From contig OY776497.1 in the NCBI GenBank assembly GCA_963675625.1, positions 1,674,001 to 1,738,000 on the forward strand: DNA of 64,000 nt. The letters are read 5' to 3'. The DNA is from F22 sp963675625 (lineage in GTDB: Bacteria; Bacteroidota; Bacteroidia; Bacteroidales; Bacteroidaceae). The stretch's first letter is position 1. Every line of letters begins with the position of its first letter. Position numbers and translations under genes: made by a program. Shown in pieces: positions 9,426 through 20,814 of the stretch. The notes beneath the pieces were generated by a model that had not been told where the DNA came from, searched no databases, and saw nothing but the letters and a program-made list of their open reading frames with translations.

Positions 9426-10463
9426 ATGAGTAGAGTTATAAAACAGATACAATGTCTTGCATGGGGCTTCTTTTTTTTGCTGGGGCTGTGTGCATCTTGT
9501 ATTCGTCCAGATGAGGCTAAAGATACTCCACAAGGTAACTTTGATGCTTTGTGGACGATTCTTGATAGAGGGTATTGTTTTTTTGAGGATAAAAATATTG
9601 ACTGGGATGCAGTCTATGACAAATATAAGTCACGTATTTCGCCAGAGATGTCTGATGAGGGACTTTTTGAAGTGCTTTGTGATATGTTGACTGAATTGAA
9701 AGATGGACATGTGAATTTATCCAGTAATGCAAACTTGGGACGTTATTGGGCTTGGTATGAAGATTATCCAGTGGCTTTCTATCCGAGTATTCAAGACGTT
9801 TATTTAGGTACTGACTATCGTATTGCGGGGGGATTGAAGTATAAAATTCTTTCTGACAATATTGGGTATATATCTTATAGTAGCTTTGTTGATGCTGTTG
9901 GTGATAGTGGGCTGAATGAGGCTCTGTCTTATTTGGCTATTTGTGATGGGCTTATTTTGGATATTCGCAATAATAGTGGTGGGTCGTTGGTGTATTCTTC
10001 ACGCATAGCTAGTCGATTTACAGATGAAAAACAATTCGTTGGCTATATTATGCATAAAACTGGGGCTGCTCATGATACCTTCTCTAGCCCAGAAGCTCTG
10101 TACGTTAAACCTTCTACATCAAAGTTTCGTTGGCTAAAACCTTGTGTTTTATTGACAGATCACAAAGTGTTTAGTGCGGCCAATGATTTTACAAACAGCA
10201 TGAAAAGTATGCCTAATGTGACTGTTATGGGTACTAAAACGGGTGGTGGTGCTGGGATGCCATTCTCTTCAGAATTGCCAAATGGTTGGGTAGTGCGTTA
10301 TAGTGCAGTGCCTACTTATGATAAACAGATGCATTTGATTGAATTTGGCATAGAGCCCGATGTTGAATTGACTTTTTCTGACTCAGATAGAATAAATCAA
10401 GTGGATACCTTTATCGAGGCTGCAATAGATTTCTTGTTAGATGCCAAGCATGGTCAACAATAA
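9426..10463 (+). CDS. S41 family peptidase-like lipoprotein
   Basis: A 345-residue protein with a lipoprotein signal (LGLCASC, lipid site Cys25 or nearby). The N-terminal half contains a helical bundle (FDALWTILDRGYCFF) and the C-terminal half an S41 core with GLILDIRNNSGGS, the candidate nucleophile in KVFSAANDF and then GTKTGGGAGMPFSSELPNGW. There is no PDZ domain. In CtpA-type S41 enzymes a Lys 25 residues after the Ser acts as base; here that position is Gly. This branch may use another base or be inactive. It is 49 bp after the DUF3316 gene and may be the last gene of that transcript. Confidence 0.85.
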   Translation: MSRVIKQIQCLAWGFFFLLGLCASCIRPDEAKDTPQGNFDALWTILDRGYCFFEDKNIDWDAVYDKYKSRISPEMSDEGLFEVLCDMLTELKDGHVNLSSNANLGRYWAWYEDYPVAFYPSIQDVYLGTDYRIAGGLKYKILSDNIGYISYSSFVDAVGDSGLNEALSYLAICDGLILDIRNNSGGSLVYSSRIASRFTDEKQFVGYIMHKTGAAHDTFSSPEALYVKPSTSKFRWLKPCVLLTDHKVFSAANDFTNSMKSMPNVTVMGTKTGGGAGMPFSSELPNGWVVRYSAVPTYDKQMHLIEFGIEPDVELTFSDSDRINQVDTFIEAAIDFLLDAKHGQQ

Positions 10464-10607
10464 ATTCGTCTTGTCTTTAGATAGAATTGTTTAGCGTTGC
10501 TTTTTTTAGCTTTTATCCATGAACAAAGGCGATTCCCTGCTTTTTTCTGTCATGCATACTCCTAAATAAAAAAATATACACTTTTTTGAGAAAAAAGCAT
10601 CAAATAA

Positions 10608-10639
10608 TTTGGTTGGTCCAAATAGATGCTGTATATTTG
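10608..10639 (+). promoter_or_regulatory. Promoter of first tRNA-Leu
   Basis: TTTG at 10608-10611 and TATATTTG at 10632-10639 are separated by 20 bp, the Bacteroidota -33/-7 arrangement. The tRNA begins 46 bp further on. Confidence 0.75.
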
Positions 10640-10685
10640 CACTCGCATTAGAAAACAGAGTGTTTGTGATGCAACAGTATACCAT

Positions 10686-10767
10686 GCGGCTGTGGCGTAA
10701 TTGGTAGCCGCGCTAGACTTAGGATCTAGTGTCGTGAGACGTGGGGGTTCGAGTCCCTTCAGCCGCA
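10686..10767 (+). tRNA. tRNA-Leu (TAG anticodon), copy 1
   Basis: An 82-nt class II tRNA. The acceptor GCGGCTG pairs with CAGCCGC, the anticodon stem CTAGA/TCTAG encloses TAG, and the long variable arm fits Leu. The discriminator is A and CCA is not encoded. Copy 2 has the same sequence. Confidence 0.97.
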
Positions 10768-10776
10768 CAATTGGTA

Positions 10777-10816
10777 AAAGAGGAAGTTCATATTGAATGA
10801 GCTTCCTCTTTTTTTT
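10777..10816 (+). terminator. Terminator of first tRNA-Leu
   Basis: A 10-bp stem AAAGAGGAAG/CTTCCTCTTT (10777-10786 with 10802-10811) is followed by an uninterrupted T run. Confidence 0.88.
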
Positions 10817-10839
10817 GTTGTTATTTTTTTACTGTAATA

Positions 10840-10871
10840 TTTGCATGATATAGGTAGATACTGTATATTTG
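10840..10871 (+). promoter_or_regulatory. Promoter of second tRNA-Leu
   Basis: TTTG at 10840-10843 and TATATTTG at 10864-10871 with a 20-bp spacer, identical in layout to the first cassette. Confidence 0.75.
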
Positions 10872-10918
10872 CACTCGCATTAGAAAACATTCTGTTTTGT
10901 GATGCAACAGTATACCAT

Positions 10919-11000
10919 GCGGCTGTGGCGTAATTGGTAGCCGCGCTAGACTTAGGATCTAGTGTCGTGAGACGTGGGGGTTCGAGTCCCTTCAGCCGCA
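10919..11000 (+). tRNA. tRNA-Leu (TAG anticodon), copy 2
   Basis: Identical 82-nt copy of the tRNA 233 bp upstream, with the same acceptor stem, TAG anticodon and long variable arm. The 3' CCA is not encoded. Confidence 0.97.
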
Positions 11001-11009
11001 CAATTGGTA

Positions 11010-11045
11010 AAAGAGGAAGTTCTTAATGAGCTTCCTCTTTTTTTT
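11010..11045 (+). terminator. Terminator of second tRNA-Leu
   Basis: Same stem as the first cassette (11010-11019 with 11031-11040), shorter loop, followed by a T run. Confidence 0.88.
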
Positions 11046-11344
11046 GTTGTCATAATCTTGTGTGTATACCTTCTTCTTTGTTTTTTCTTACTCTTAGCAG
11101 CGTTCCTCCCTATAGACCACGTCGTTTCCTTTAAAGGAGATGTACCTGCTATGCATGTAGAGTAGGTCGTTCTCATACTACTCCGTCTTTTTCTGCCATA
11201 GCTTCGCGCCCTCTTGAGTACCTCTTGCGCACATCGCTTCTCCTCCTTTGTGTTATATATATAATGTGTCCGTCCCTTGTCTCGCCTTTTCCTTGTCTTT
11301 TTCTGTTAAAAGCCCATATTCTTGTGACATTTCTGTTGAATTTA

Positions 11345-11376
11345 TTTGGTGTGTATGTTTAAAAGCCCTACTTTTG
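11345..11376 (+). promoter_or_regulatory. rRNA operon promoter P1
   Basis: TTTG (11345-11348) and TACTTTTG (11369-11376) with a 20-bp spacer. It lies about 440 bp before the 16S gene. Confidence 0.7.
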
Positions 11377-11508
11377 CATCCGCAATCAGGAAACGGGGTG
11401 CAGGCGGTTAACCAACCGCGTTGATTCTTCTAGTTTTGTGTTTGTATTTGCTTGGATACGTTTTGAGTTTCGGTTCAAAAATAAAGTTCAAATTTTCTGC
11501 TCAAATAA

Positions 11509-11540
11509 TTTGGAGCGTAAGTTAAAAGCTTGTATCTTTG
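11509..11540 (+). promoter_or_regulatory. rRNA operon promoter P2
   Basis: TTTG (11509-11512) and TATCTTTG (11533-11540), again 20 bp apart, 164 bp downstream of P1. The sequence GCATCCGC follows both P1 and P2, so the start regions are alike. Confidence 0.75.
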
Positions 11541-11715
11541 CATCCGCTTTCCGAAAGAAACAAGGTTTGCAATGGTGAACCGGCTACCATGCGGAGAGCT
11601 AGACAAAAAAGAAAAGTGTTCTTTGAAGATATTTACATAACAACAAGTAGTACAAGGCTATTATGATTTTTATAATAGCAATTATTAAACCGTCAATATT
11701 AATATTGAAACAGGT

Positions 11716-11731
11716 GTAATCCAATACTTGA
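11716..11731 (+). other. 5' half of 16S precursor processing stem
   Basis: GTAAT and ATACTTGA here can pair with TCAAGTATATTAC at 13364-13376, just past the 16S 3' end. This would bracket the 16S RNA in a stem of the kind cut by RNase III. The pairing was found by eye and has a small bulge. Confidence 0.5.
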
Positions 11732-11810
11732 AATCAGGTCATCTTGATTAAACAGATCAACTTAGATGTGCATGTTATATATATAATATGTATATCGTGA
11801 AATAATATTT

Positions 11811-13333
<1,523 letters not shown>

Positions 13334-13477
13334 CTGGAGAGATGACTAATTACACTAAAGGTGTCAAGTATATTACCCTTATCGGTTTGATAAGCTTGTA
13401 CTCTTGCTTGTTGTTATAAAATAAAATAAGAGAAAGTAAGAAGCTGAGTACCATCACACAGCAGATTATTTTGAACT

Positions 13478-13551
13478 AGTCCTATAGCTCAGTTGGTTAG
13501 AGCGCTACACTGATAATGTAGAGGTCCGCAGTTCAAATCTGCGTGGGACTA
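13478..13551 (+). tRNA. tRNA-Ile (GAT anticodon)
   Basis: A 74-nt tRNA in the 16S-23S spacer. The acceptor AGTCCTA pairs with TGGGACT, the anticodon loop CTGATAA gives GAT, and the discriminator is A. The 3' CCA is not encoded. Confidence 0.97.
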
Positions 13552-13557
13552 CTTTAC

Positions 13558-13631
13558 GGGGGATTAGCTCAGCTGGCTAGAGCACCTGCCTTGCACGCAG
13601 GGGGTCATCGGTTCGAATCCGATATTCTCCA
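13558..13631 (+). tRNA. tRNA-Ala (TGC anticodon)
   Basis: A 74-nt tRNA 6 bp after tRNA-Ile. The acceptor GGGGGAT pairs with ATTCTCC (two G-T pairs), and the anticodon is TGC. Ile-Ala spacer tRNAs are the normal arrangement for this phylum. Confidence 0.96.
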
Positions 13632-13797
13632 CTTGGAATAATCATTTGATTCTAACTAGGATCGAGGCGTTATTCAGATTGATCTTTGACATATTGTACA
13701 ACCAATTTTCTGTTATGAAATCATGTAAATGATAGATTAACCGTAAAGTAACGAATTTATACGAGCGCATTTAGTAGCAATACTAGATGAGTATAGA

Positions 13798-16672
<2,875 letters not shown>

Positions 16673-16731
16673 CTAGTATATGTTCTTTACTTTAGTAATG
16701 ATATTTGTTTGTACGATATGTCTACCTTATT

Positions 16732-16839
<108 letters not shown>

Positions 16840-16846
16840 TTTTAGT

Positions 16847-16886
16847 GAGGCCTTCGAGATATGTATCTCGGAGGTCTCTTTTTTTG
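16847..16886 (+). terminator. rRNA operon terminator
   Basis: A 14-bp stem (16847-16860 with 16865-16878, with wobble pairs) and a 4-nt loop, followed by a T run. It directly follows 5S. Confidence 0.92.
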
Positions 16887-16888
16887 TC

Positions 16889-16897
16889 TTATACACA
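16889..16897 (+). promoter_or_regulatory. DnaA box 1 (TTATACACA)
   Basis: Perfect match to the DnaA-box consensus TTATNCACA, plus strand. Confidence 0.6.
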
Positions 16898-16908
16898 GGG
16901 GGAATGGG

Positions 16909-16917
16909 TTATGCACA
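16909..16917 (+). promoter_or_regulatory. DnaA box 2 (TTATGCACA)
   Basis: Perfect TTATNCACA match, same orientation as box 1, 20 bp from it start to start, that is two helical turns. Confidence 0.6.
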
Positions 16918-16921
16918 AGTA

Positions 16922-16930
16922 TGTGTATAA
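16922..16930 (-). promoter_or_regulatory. DnaA box 3 (TTATACACA, inverted)
   Basis: Plus strand reads TGTGTATAA, so the box is on the minus strand, facing box 2 with a 4-bp gap. A one-mismatch box (TTTTGCACA) follows at 16939-16947. Confidence 0.6.
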
Positions 16931-17039
16931 CTATTTCTTTTTGCACAGGACACTAATTATGTATTTAAGTCCCAGCGTGTCTGTATTAAACAGTATATAA
17001 TCTTTGTACTACTTATCATCAGTCGTTGTTCACCAACTT

Positions 17040-17105
17040 CGATATCAAAGTTCACGAACAACGACATCGAAGTTCGCCAACAACGATATCAAAGTTCGCG
17101 TACTT
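17040..17105. repeat. 22-bp tandem repeat, three units
   Basis: Units at 17040-17061, 17062-17083 and 17084-17105 share the core CGAYATCRAAGTTC followed by a more variable RCSWAC tail. The core GATATC and the flanking AACTT/AAGTT make the first unit locally palindromic. There are no spacers, so it is not a CRISPR array. Confidence 0.75.
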
Positions 17106-17266
17106 TGACTGGGAGTGTCCTATAGTCAACTTATATTCTACTTTGACAAGATATGTATTACTAGTTAAATCGATGTATGCTGTTGATACGAATGTACTAT
17201 GTTTATATTAATTATGCGGTATAGAGAAGTAGGGTTATAACTTAATCGTAGTGTATTGTGAGTGAC

Positions 17267-17275
17267 TTATGCACA
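17267..17275 (+). promoter_or_regulatory. DnaA box 4 (TTATGCACA)
   Basis: Perfect TTATNCACA match about 340 bp from the three-box cluster, on the other side of the AT-rich stretch. Confidence 0.55.
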
Positions 17276-17323
17276 ATGCTATGTAAAAAGAACTGTGGGA
17301 TATTTAAACTAGACGCATATAAG

Positions 17324-17348
17324 AAGAGGCCCTCAATGAGAGCCTCTT
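17324..17348 (-). terminator. Terminator downstream of ctpA
   Basis: AAGAGGC (17324-17330) pairs with GCCTCTT (17342-17348), with an inner CTC/GAG extension. On the minus strand it is followed by T-rich sequence, fitting the end of the S41 protease gene. Confidence 0.65.
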
Positions 17349-17424
17349 TCTATTGGTATATCATTTTCCAACAAAGTTTAAAAGGAAAGGGATAAGGGGA
17401 ACTATTTCATTAATAAGTTTGTTC

Positions 17425-19107
17425 TTATTTTTTCTCGCTAGGCATTTTGGGTGATAGAATTTTTTTGTATGCGGTTTGATCTTTTAATATATTTTCTGCA
17501 CGCATTAAAATACTATCGTTCTTTAAAGTTTCAATAATACCTCCAGTTTGGTAGTAATATCTTTTTGCAATTTCTATTGCTAGCATTTTCTTTATCGGTG
17601 TGGCAAAAATATCCAAATCTTTTTTGAGATTGTGAGTCAGTTTAGTTTCTAGTGCCTTTAATTCTGGCGCTGCATCCTTAGCGTAGCCTTCAAATTTTGC
17701 CGCTTCTTTTAATTGTTCAAGAATCTTTTTAGATTGTGGATCATAGGTAAATTTGGCATGAATGACTGAATCCTTAAAGGCTTCATATGTTGCATCATCT
17801 ATTTCAAATTTCTCTGGGGAAGCAATGCTATCATGAGCTTGACAATAAGTAGTAGCAAAGTTAAAGAAAATTTGGTCACGTACCATATAATAAAGAATAT
17901 TTGGCATGCGTGGGGCTTCTTGTTTTATGTCTGGTGTAATGCCTCCACCATCTCTAACCTCTCGTCCAGCACTGGTGTGGAACACGTGAGTTAAACTATC
18001 TGGAATGCGTCCAACGCTGCCGTCTTCATTACGGTGTGAATAATCTATAGCTTGAACGCAGCGTCCGCTTGGTGTATAGTATTTAGCTGTAGTCACTTTA
18101 AGGGTTCCTCCATAAGGCAAACGTCGGGTTGACTGAACAAGCCCTTTTCCAAAAGTACGTGTGCCGATTATAACTCCACGATCTAGGTCTTGAAAAGCAC
18201 CTGATAAAATTTCCGAGGCAGATGCTGAACCACTATTAACGAGTACTGCTACTGGTAGATCAAGTGCAATAGGTTGCTGGGTCGTTTTATAGCTACTGTT
18301 CATGCGCTTATCGCGTCCTTTTGTATTGGCGATAACTTTGTCTGCTGGAATAAAATAATTCGCGATTTCAACGGCTTGATCTACCAGACCTCCACCGTTA
18401 TTTCGTAAATCAATAACGAGGCCTTTTATACCTTTTTCTTTTAGAGACATCAAGGCTTTACGAAAAGCTTTAGCAGGTTCTCCTGTAAAAGTAGATAGTT
18501 GAATATACCCAATGCTATCTTTTCGCATTCCATAATAAGAAACTGTCGGTAGTTCAATGTTTCGACGAATAATAGGAATGGCTACAGTGTCATTTTTATC
18601 AGGATGTTGAATATATAATGTAAATCCTGTACCACTAGGTCCACGTAGCATTTTACTGACTTCACTACTTGTTTTTCCTTTTAACCATACACTATCTATT
18701 TTGACCAAAACGTCACCAGCTTTTAAACCCGCTTTTTGAGCAGGCATCCCCTCGTAGGGTTCTGCAATTAAAGTTTGTTTGTTTTTTACATTGTAGGTAA
18801 TGACAGATCCAATTCCACCATAGGTGTTTTTTAGTAGTTGTTGCAGCTCACCATCATCTTCAGCAGGGAAATATGTTGTATACGGATCTAATGAGTTGAG
18901 CATTGCGTTAATACCTGTACCCACAGTTTTGTCTACGTTGATGGTATCCACATAAAATAGGTCTACATTTTTCAGTACACTGTTGAAAATACTGATGTTT
19001 TGTGCTACTTTAAAATTTTGGTTACTTGCTGCTGTAAAAATAACCAGTGAGGCTAGTATAACAGCTGTTGGAAGGAGGACACGAAGTCCGAAATGCTTTT
19101 TTTTCAT
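17425..19107 (-). CDS. ctpA: C-terminal processing peptidase (S41, CtpA family)
   Basis: A 560-residue periplasmic protease. The N-terminus has a membrane/signal segment (about residues 9-27). A PDZ domain follows (GGIGSVITY, then AQKAGLKAGDVLVKID, about 95-180), and then the S41 catalytic core with the Ser296-Lys321 dyad in NSGSASASEIL and GTRTFGKGLVQ. VIDLRNNGGG precedes it. A helical C-terminal tail of ~150 residues is typical of Bacteroidota members. It trims C-termini of exported proteins. It lies 73 bp downstream of the PfkB kinase gene on the same strand and may be cotranscribed with it, since no promoter match is seen in the gap. Confidence 0.95.
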   Translation of the reverse strand: MKKKHFGLRVLLPTAVILASLVIFTAASNQNFKVAQNISIFNSVLKNVDLFYVDTINVDKTVGTGINAMLNSLDPYTTYFPAEDDGELQQLLKNTYGGIGSVITYNVKNKQTLIAEPYEGMPAQKAGLKAGDVLVKIDSVWLKGKTSSEVSKMLRGPSGTGFTLYIQHPDKNDTVAIPIIRRNIELPTVSYYGMRKDSIGYIQLSTFTGEPAKAFRKALMSLKEKGIKGLVIDLRNNGGGLVDQAVEIANYFIPADKVIANTKGRDKRMNSSYKTTQQPIALDLPVAVLVNSGSASASEILSGAFQDLDRGVIIGTRTFGKGLVQSTRRLPYGGTLKVTTAKYYTPSGRCVQAIDYSHRNEDGSVGRIPDSLTHVFHTSAGREVRDGGGITPDIKQEAPRMPNILYYMVRDQIFFNFATTYCQAHDSIASPEKFEIDDATYEAFKDSVIHAKFTYDPQSKKILEQLKEAAKFEGYAKDAAPELKALETKLTHNLKKDLDIFATPIKKMLAIEIAKRYYYQTGGIIETLKNDSILMRAENILKDQTAYKKILSPKMPSEKK

Positions 19108-19180
19108 TGTCTCTGTATCTTATGTGTTTTTAATCAATATTGCGTAGAGATAGTCTAATCAACACAATGAGTAATTGACA

Positions 19181-20164
19181 TTAATTCCAGCTCGCAATAT
19201 GAGCTTTCACTTGCTCTATGTGAGAAGCTGATAGGGATGCTCCTATGTCTTGAATCACAAGACTAGCCATCAAAGCACCGAGCTCACCACATCGGTCTAA
19301 ATCATATCCATGTGATAATCCATACATAAATCCTGCAGCAAAATTGTCTCCAGCCCCTGTAGTATCCAGGACATCTTTTACTTGGAAAGCTTGGACACGT
19401 ATGAGTTCTTCATCACGAGCAATTAATGCTCCGTCTTTACCAATTTTTACTACAGCTATATTGCATTTCTTAGCGATAGCTTGAACTGCTTCTTCTGGAG
19501 ATAATCCTGTTAATGCGATAGCTTCTTCTTCGTTAGCAAAGATGATATCCAAATCATGTTCTAAAATCTCCATAAAGAAATCTCTGTCTTCTTCGATGAT
19601 GTTATAGCTGGCTAGGTCTAGACAAATTTGTAATCCTGCTTTCTTGGCCATTGATAAAGCATGACGCATCATGTCGTGATTTTGTACCATATAACCTTCT
19701 ATGTATAGGTAATCTTGGTGTGCAAACATTTCAGGTGTCAAATCTTCAGCTGACAATGTGCTCGATGCCCCCAAGAATGTGGCCATAGTTCGCTCTCCGT
19801 CTGGTGAAATAAAAGCAGAACACACTCCTGATGGCAATTGATTGTGTATACTCAAAAATGGTTTTACTCGACATTTTTCCAACACTTCTTGGTAGAATAT
19901 ACCGTCAGCATCTTTTCCAATTTTTGCAATAAGAGCACTTTGTACACCTAATAATCCAAGAGTGCGAATTGTATTTGCAGACGATCCACCAGCATCTTTC
20001 TCTTCTTTAAGTTGGGCTCTATGTGCGCTTATAATTTCGTGTATATGACTATCTATTAATTGCATGCTTCCTTTAGGGAGCTGCAATTCTTGCAAAGTTG
20101 AGTCGTTTTCTAAGCGGACTAATACATCCGTGAGCGCATTGCCTAATCCAATGATTTTTTTCAT
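19181..20164 (-). CDS. PfkB family sugar/adenosine kinase
   Basis: The open frame runs back to 20203, but a TATATTTG -7 element on the minus strand at 20182-20189 would put the upstream ATG before the transcript start, so MKKIIGLGNALTD at 20164 is the likely start (about 327 residues). The protein has the ribokinase fold: N-terminal GNALTD, a GGSSANTIRTLGLLG substrate motif and the C-terminal DTTGAGDNFAAGF signature with the catalytic Asp and anion hole. It transfers phosphate from ATP to a sugar or nucleoside; adenosine kinase-like members are common in this phylum. The substrate cannot be fixed by sequence alone. Confidence 0.88.
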   Translation of the reverse strand: MKKIIGLGNALTDVLVRLENDSTLQELQLPKGSMQLIDSHIHEIISAHRAQLKEEKDAGGSSANTIRTLGLLGVQSALIAKIGKDADGIFYQEVLEKCRVKPFLSIHNQLPSGVCSAFISPDGERTMATFLGASSTLSAEDLTPEMFAHQDYLYIEGYMVQNHDMMRHALSMAKKAGLQICLDLASYNIIEEDRDFFMEILEHDLDIIFANEEEAIALTGLSPEEAVQAIAKKCNIAVVKIGKDGALIARDEELIRVQAFQVKDVLDTTGAGDNFAAGFMYGLSHGYDLDRCGELGALMASLVIQDIGASLSASHIEQVKAHIASWN

Positions 20165-20181
20165 GTATAAAAATTTTTCTG

Positions 20182-20189
20182 CAAATATA
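20182..20189 (-). promoter_or_regulatory. -7 element of PfkB kinase gene (TATATTTG)
   Basis: Full TAnnTTTG match on the minus strand 17 bp upstream of the chosen ATG. It decides the start codon. Confidence 0.7.
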
Positions 20190-20221
20190 CTTGGATATTT
20201 CAAATAAACCTAGTACTTTTG
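20190..20221 (+). promoter_or_regulatory. Promoter of tRNA-Asn array
   Basis: TACTTTTG at 20214-20221 with CTTG(G) at 20190-20193, spacer 20 bp. It lies back to back with the kinase promoter. Confidence 0.7.
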
Positions 20222-20241
20222 CATCGCATTTAGAAAAACAT

Positions 20242-20315
20242 TCTTCCTTAGCTCAGTTGGTTAGAGCATCTGACTGTTAATCAGAGGGTCCTTGGTTCAA
20301 GTCCAAGAGGGAGAG
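20242..20315 (+). tRNA. tRNA-Asn (GTT anticodon), copy 1
   Basis: A 74-nt tRNA. The acceptor TCTTCCT pairs with AGGGAGA, the anticodon loop CTGTTAA gives GTT, and the discriminator is G. The 3' CCA is not encoded. Confidence 0.97.
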
Positions 20316-20354
20316 CAAAAACGAGGTTAATTTTGCCTCCAATTTTTCTATTAT

Positions 20355-20428
20355 TCTTCCTTAGCTCAGTTGGTTAGAGCATCTGACTGTTAATCAGAGG
20401 GTCCTTGGTTCAAGTCCAAGAGGGAGAG
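20355..20428 (+). tRNA. tRNA-Asn (GTT anticodon), copy 2
   Basis: Identical to copy 1, 113 bp downstream start to start. A short hairpin follows it. Confidence 0.97.
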
Positions 20429-20434
20429 CAAACT

Positions 20435-20458
20435 AGGCTAGTTTAGCCTCCATTTTTT
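20435..20458 (+). terminator. Small hairpin between tRNA-Asn copies 2 and 3
   Basis: AGGCTA (20435-20440) pairs with TAGCCT (20444-20449), followed by a T run. It may be a weak terminator or a processing signal. A looser GAGG/CCTC version follows copy 1. Confidence 0.45.
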
Positions 20459-20463
20459 ATTAT

Positions 20464-20537
20464 TCTTCCTTAGCTCAGTTGGTTAGAGCATCTGACTGTT
20501 AATCAGAGGGTCCTTGGTTCAAGTCCAAGAGGGAGAG
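20464..20537 (+). tRNA. tRNA-Asn (GTT anticodon), copy 3
   Basis: Identical to copies 1 and 2, 109 bp after copy 2 start to start. Confidence 0.97.
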
Positions 20538-20540
20538 CAA

Positions 20541-20571
20541 AAAGGTTGTCTTTATGGACAACCTTTTTTTT
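20541..20571. terminator. Bidirectional terminator after the tRNA-Asn array
   Basis: A 10-bp stem AAAGGTTGTC/GACAACCTTT (20541-20550 with 20557-20566) with a T run to the right and an A run to the left. It can also end the minus-strand small-protein transcript. Confidence 0.88.
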
Positions 20572-20589
20572 GCTCTATCCTTTTGATTT

Positions 20590-20775
20590 CTATAGACTAT
20601 TTTTTAGCTGATATTTAGCGATTATTTCTAGTCTCTCCTCTTCTGGAAGATTTTGTACATATGCTTTCCAACCAGGACAAAATTTAGTGTGCCATTGCCA
20701 CAAACGAGCAATAAAAGACCTTGGATTTTTGTCAAATCTAGCTCTCATTGGACATTTCGTACATTGATGATTCAT
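20590..20775 (-). CDS. Small conserved Cys-containing protein
   Basis: A 61-residue protein with an N-terminal CTKCPMRARFDKNPRSF motif (Cys5, Cys8) and a third Cys in HTKFCPGWKAY (Cys33, with His29 nearby). The composition is basic and aromatic, without a signal peptide. I recognise it as similar to short proteins annotated as hypothetical in Bacteroidales, but no function is known. The Cys/His set could bind zinc or iron. It lies 39 bp downstream of pepP on the same strand and ends just before a bidirectional terminator, so it is probably the second gene of a pepP operon. Confidence 0.7.
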   Translation of the reverse strand: MNHQCTKCPMRARFDKNPRSFIARLWQWHTKFCPGWKAYVQNLPEEERLEIIAKYQLKNSL

Positions 20776-20814
20776 TGTGCCTGTTTTTAGGATATTCTCT
20801 GTAAATAAATTATT

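Larger units (their letters stand above)
10632..11045 (+). repeat. Tandem duplication of a whole tRNA-Leu cassette
   Basis: The block -7 element, leader (GCACTCGCATTAGAAAAC...), tRNA and terminator occurs twice, at about 10632-10816 and 10864-11045. The tRNAs are identical, while the leader and loop differ by a few bases. Each copy carries its own promoter and terminator, so they are independent units. Confidence 0.9.
11046..11810 (+). other. Gene-free leader region of the rRNA operon
   Basis: About 765 bp without a credible gene. The left 300 bp are T-rich and show no feature I can support. The right part holds two tandem promoters (P1, P2) and the 5' half of the 16S processing stem. Short frames here have no family resemblance. 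Confidence 0.8.
16887..17424. other. Gene-free region with DnaA-box cluster
   Basis: About 540 bp with no credible gene; a 61-residue frame in it has no family resemblance. It contains four perfect TTATNCACA matches, a three-copy 22-bp tandem repeat, an AT-rich stretch at about 17110-17250 and a terminator hairpin at its right end. The layout suggests a DnaA-binding locus such as a titration or reactivation site, or less probably an origin. Confidence 0.6.

Noticed and set aside
10562..11001. Two minus-strand frames beginning MRLKGLEPPRLTTLDPKS
   Set aside because: They are the antisense translation of the two identical tRNA-Leu genes, which is why the N-termini match. This is a known type of false protein prediction.
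17026..17211. A 61-codon plus-strand frame
   Set aside because: It covers the 22-bp tandem repeat, has no promoter and shows no protein-like composition.
16889..17275. Calling this region oriC outright
   Set aside because: The rRNA operon and most left-hand genes are transcribed toward it, and no skew can be computed here. Kept as a DnaA-binding locus only.
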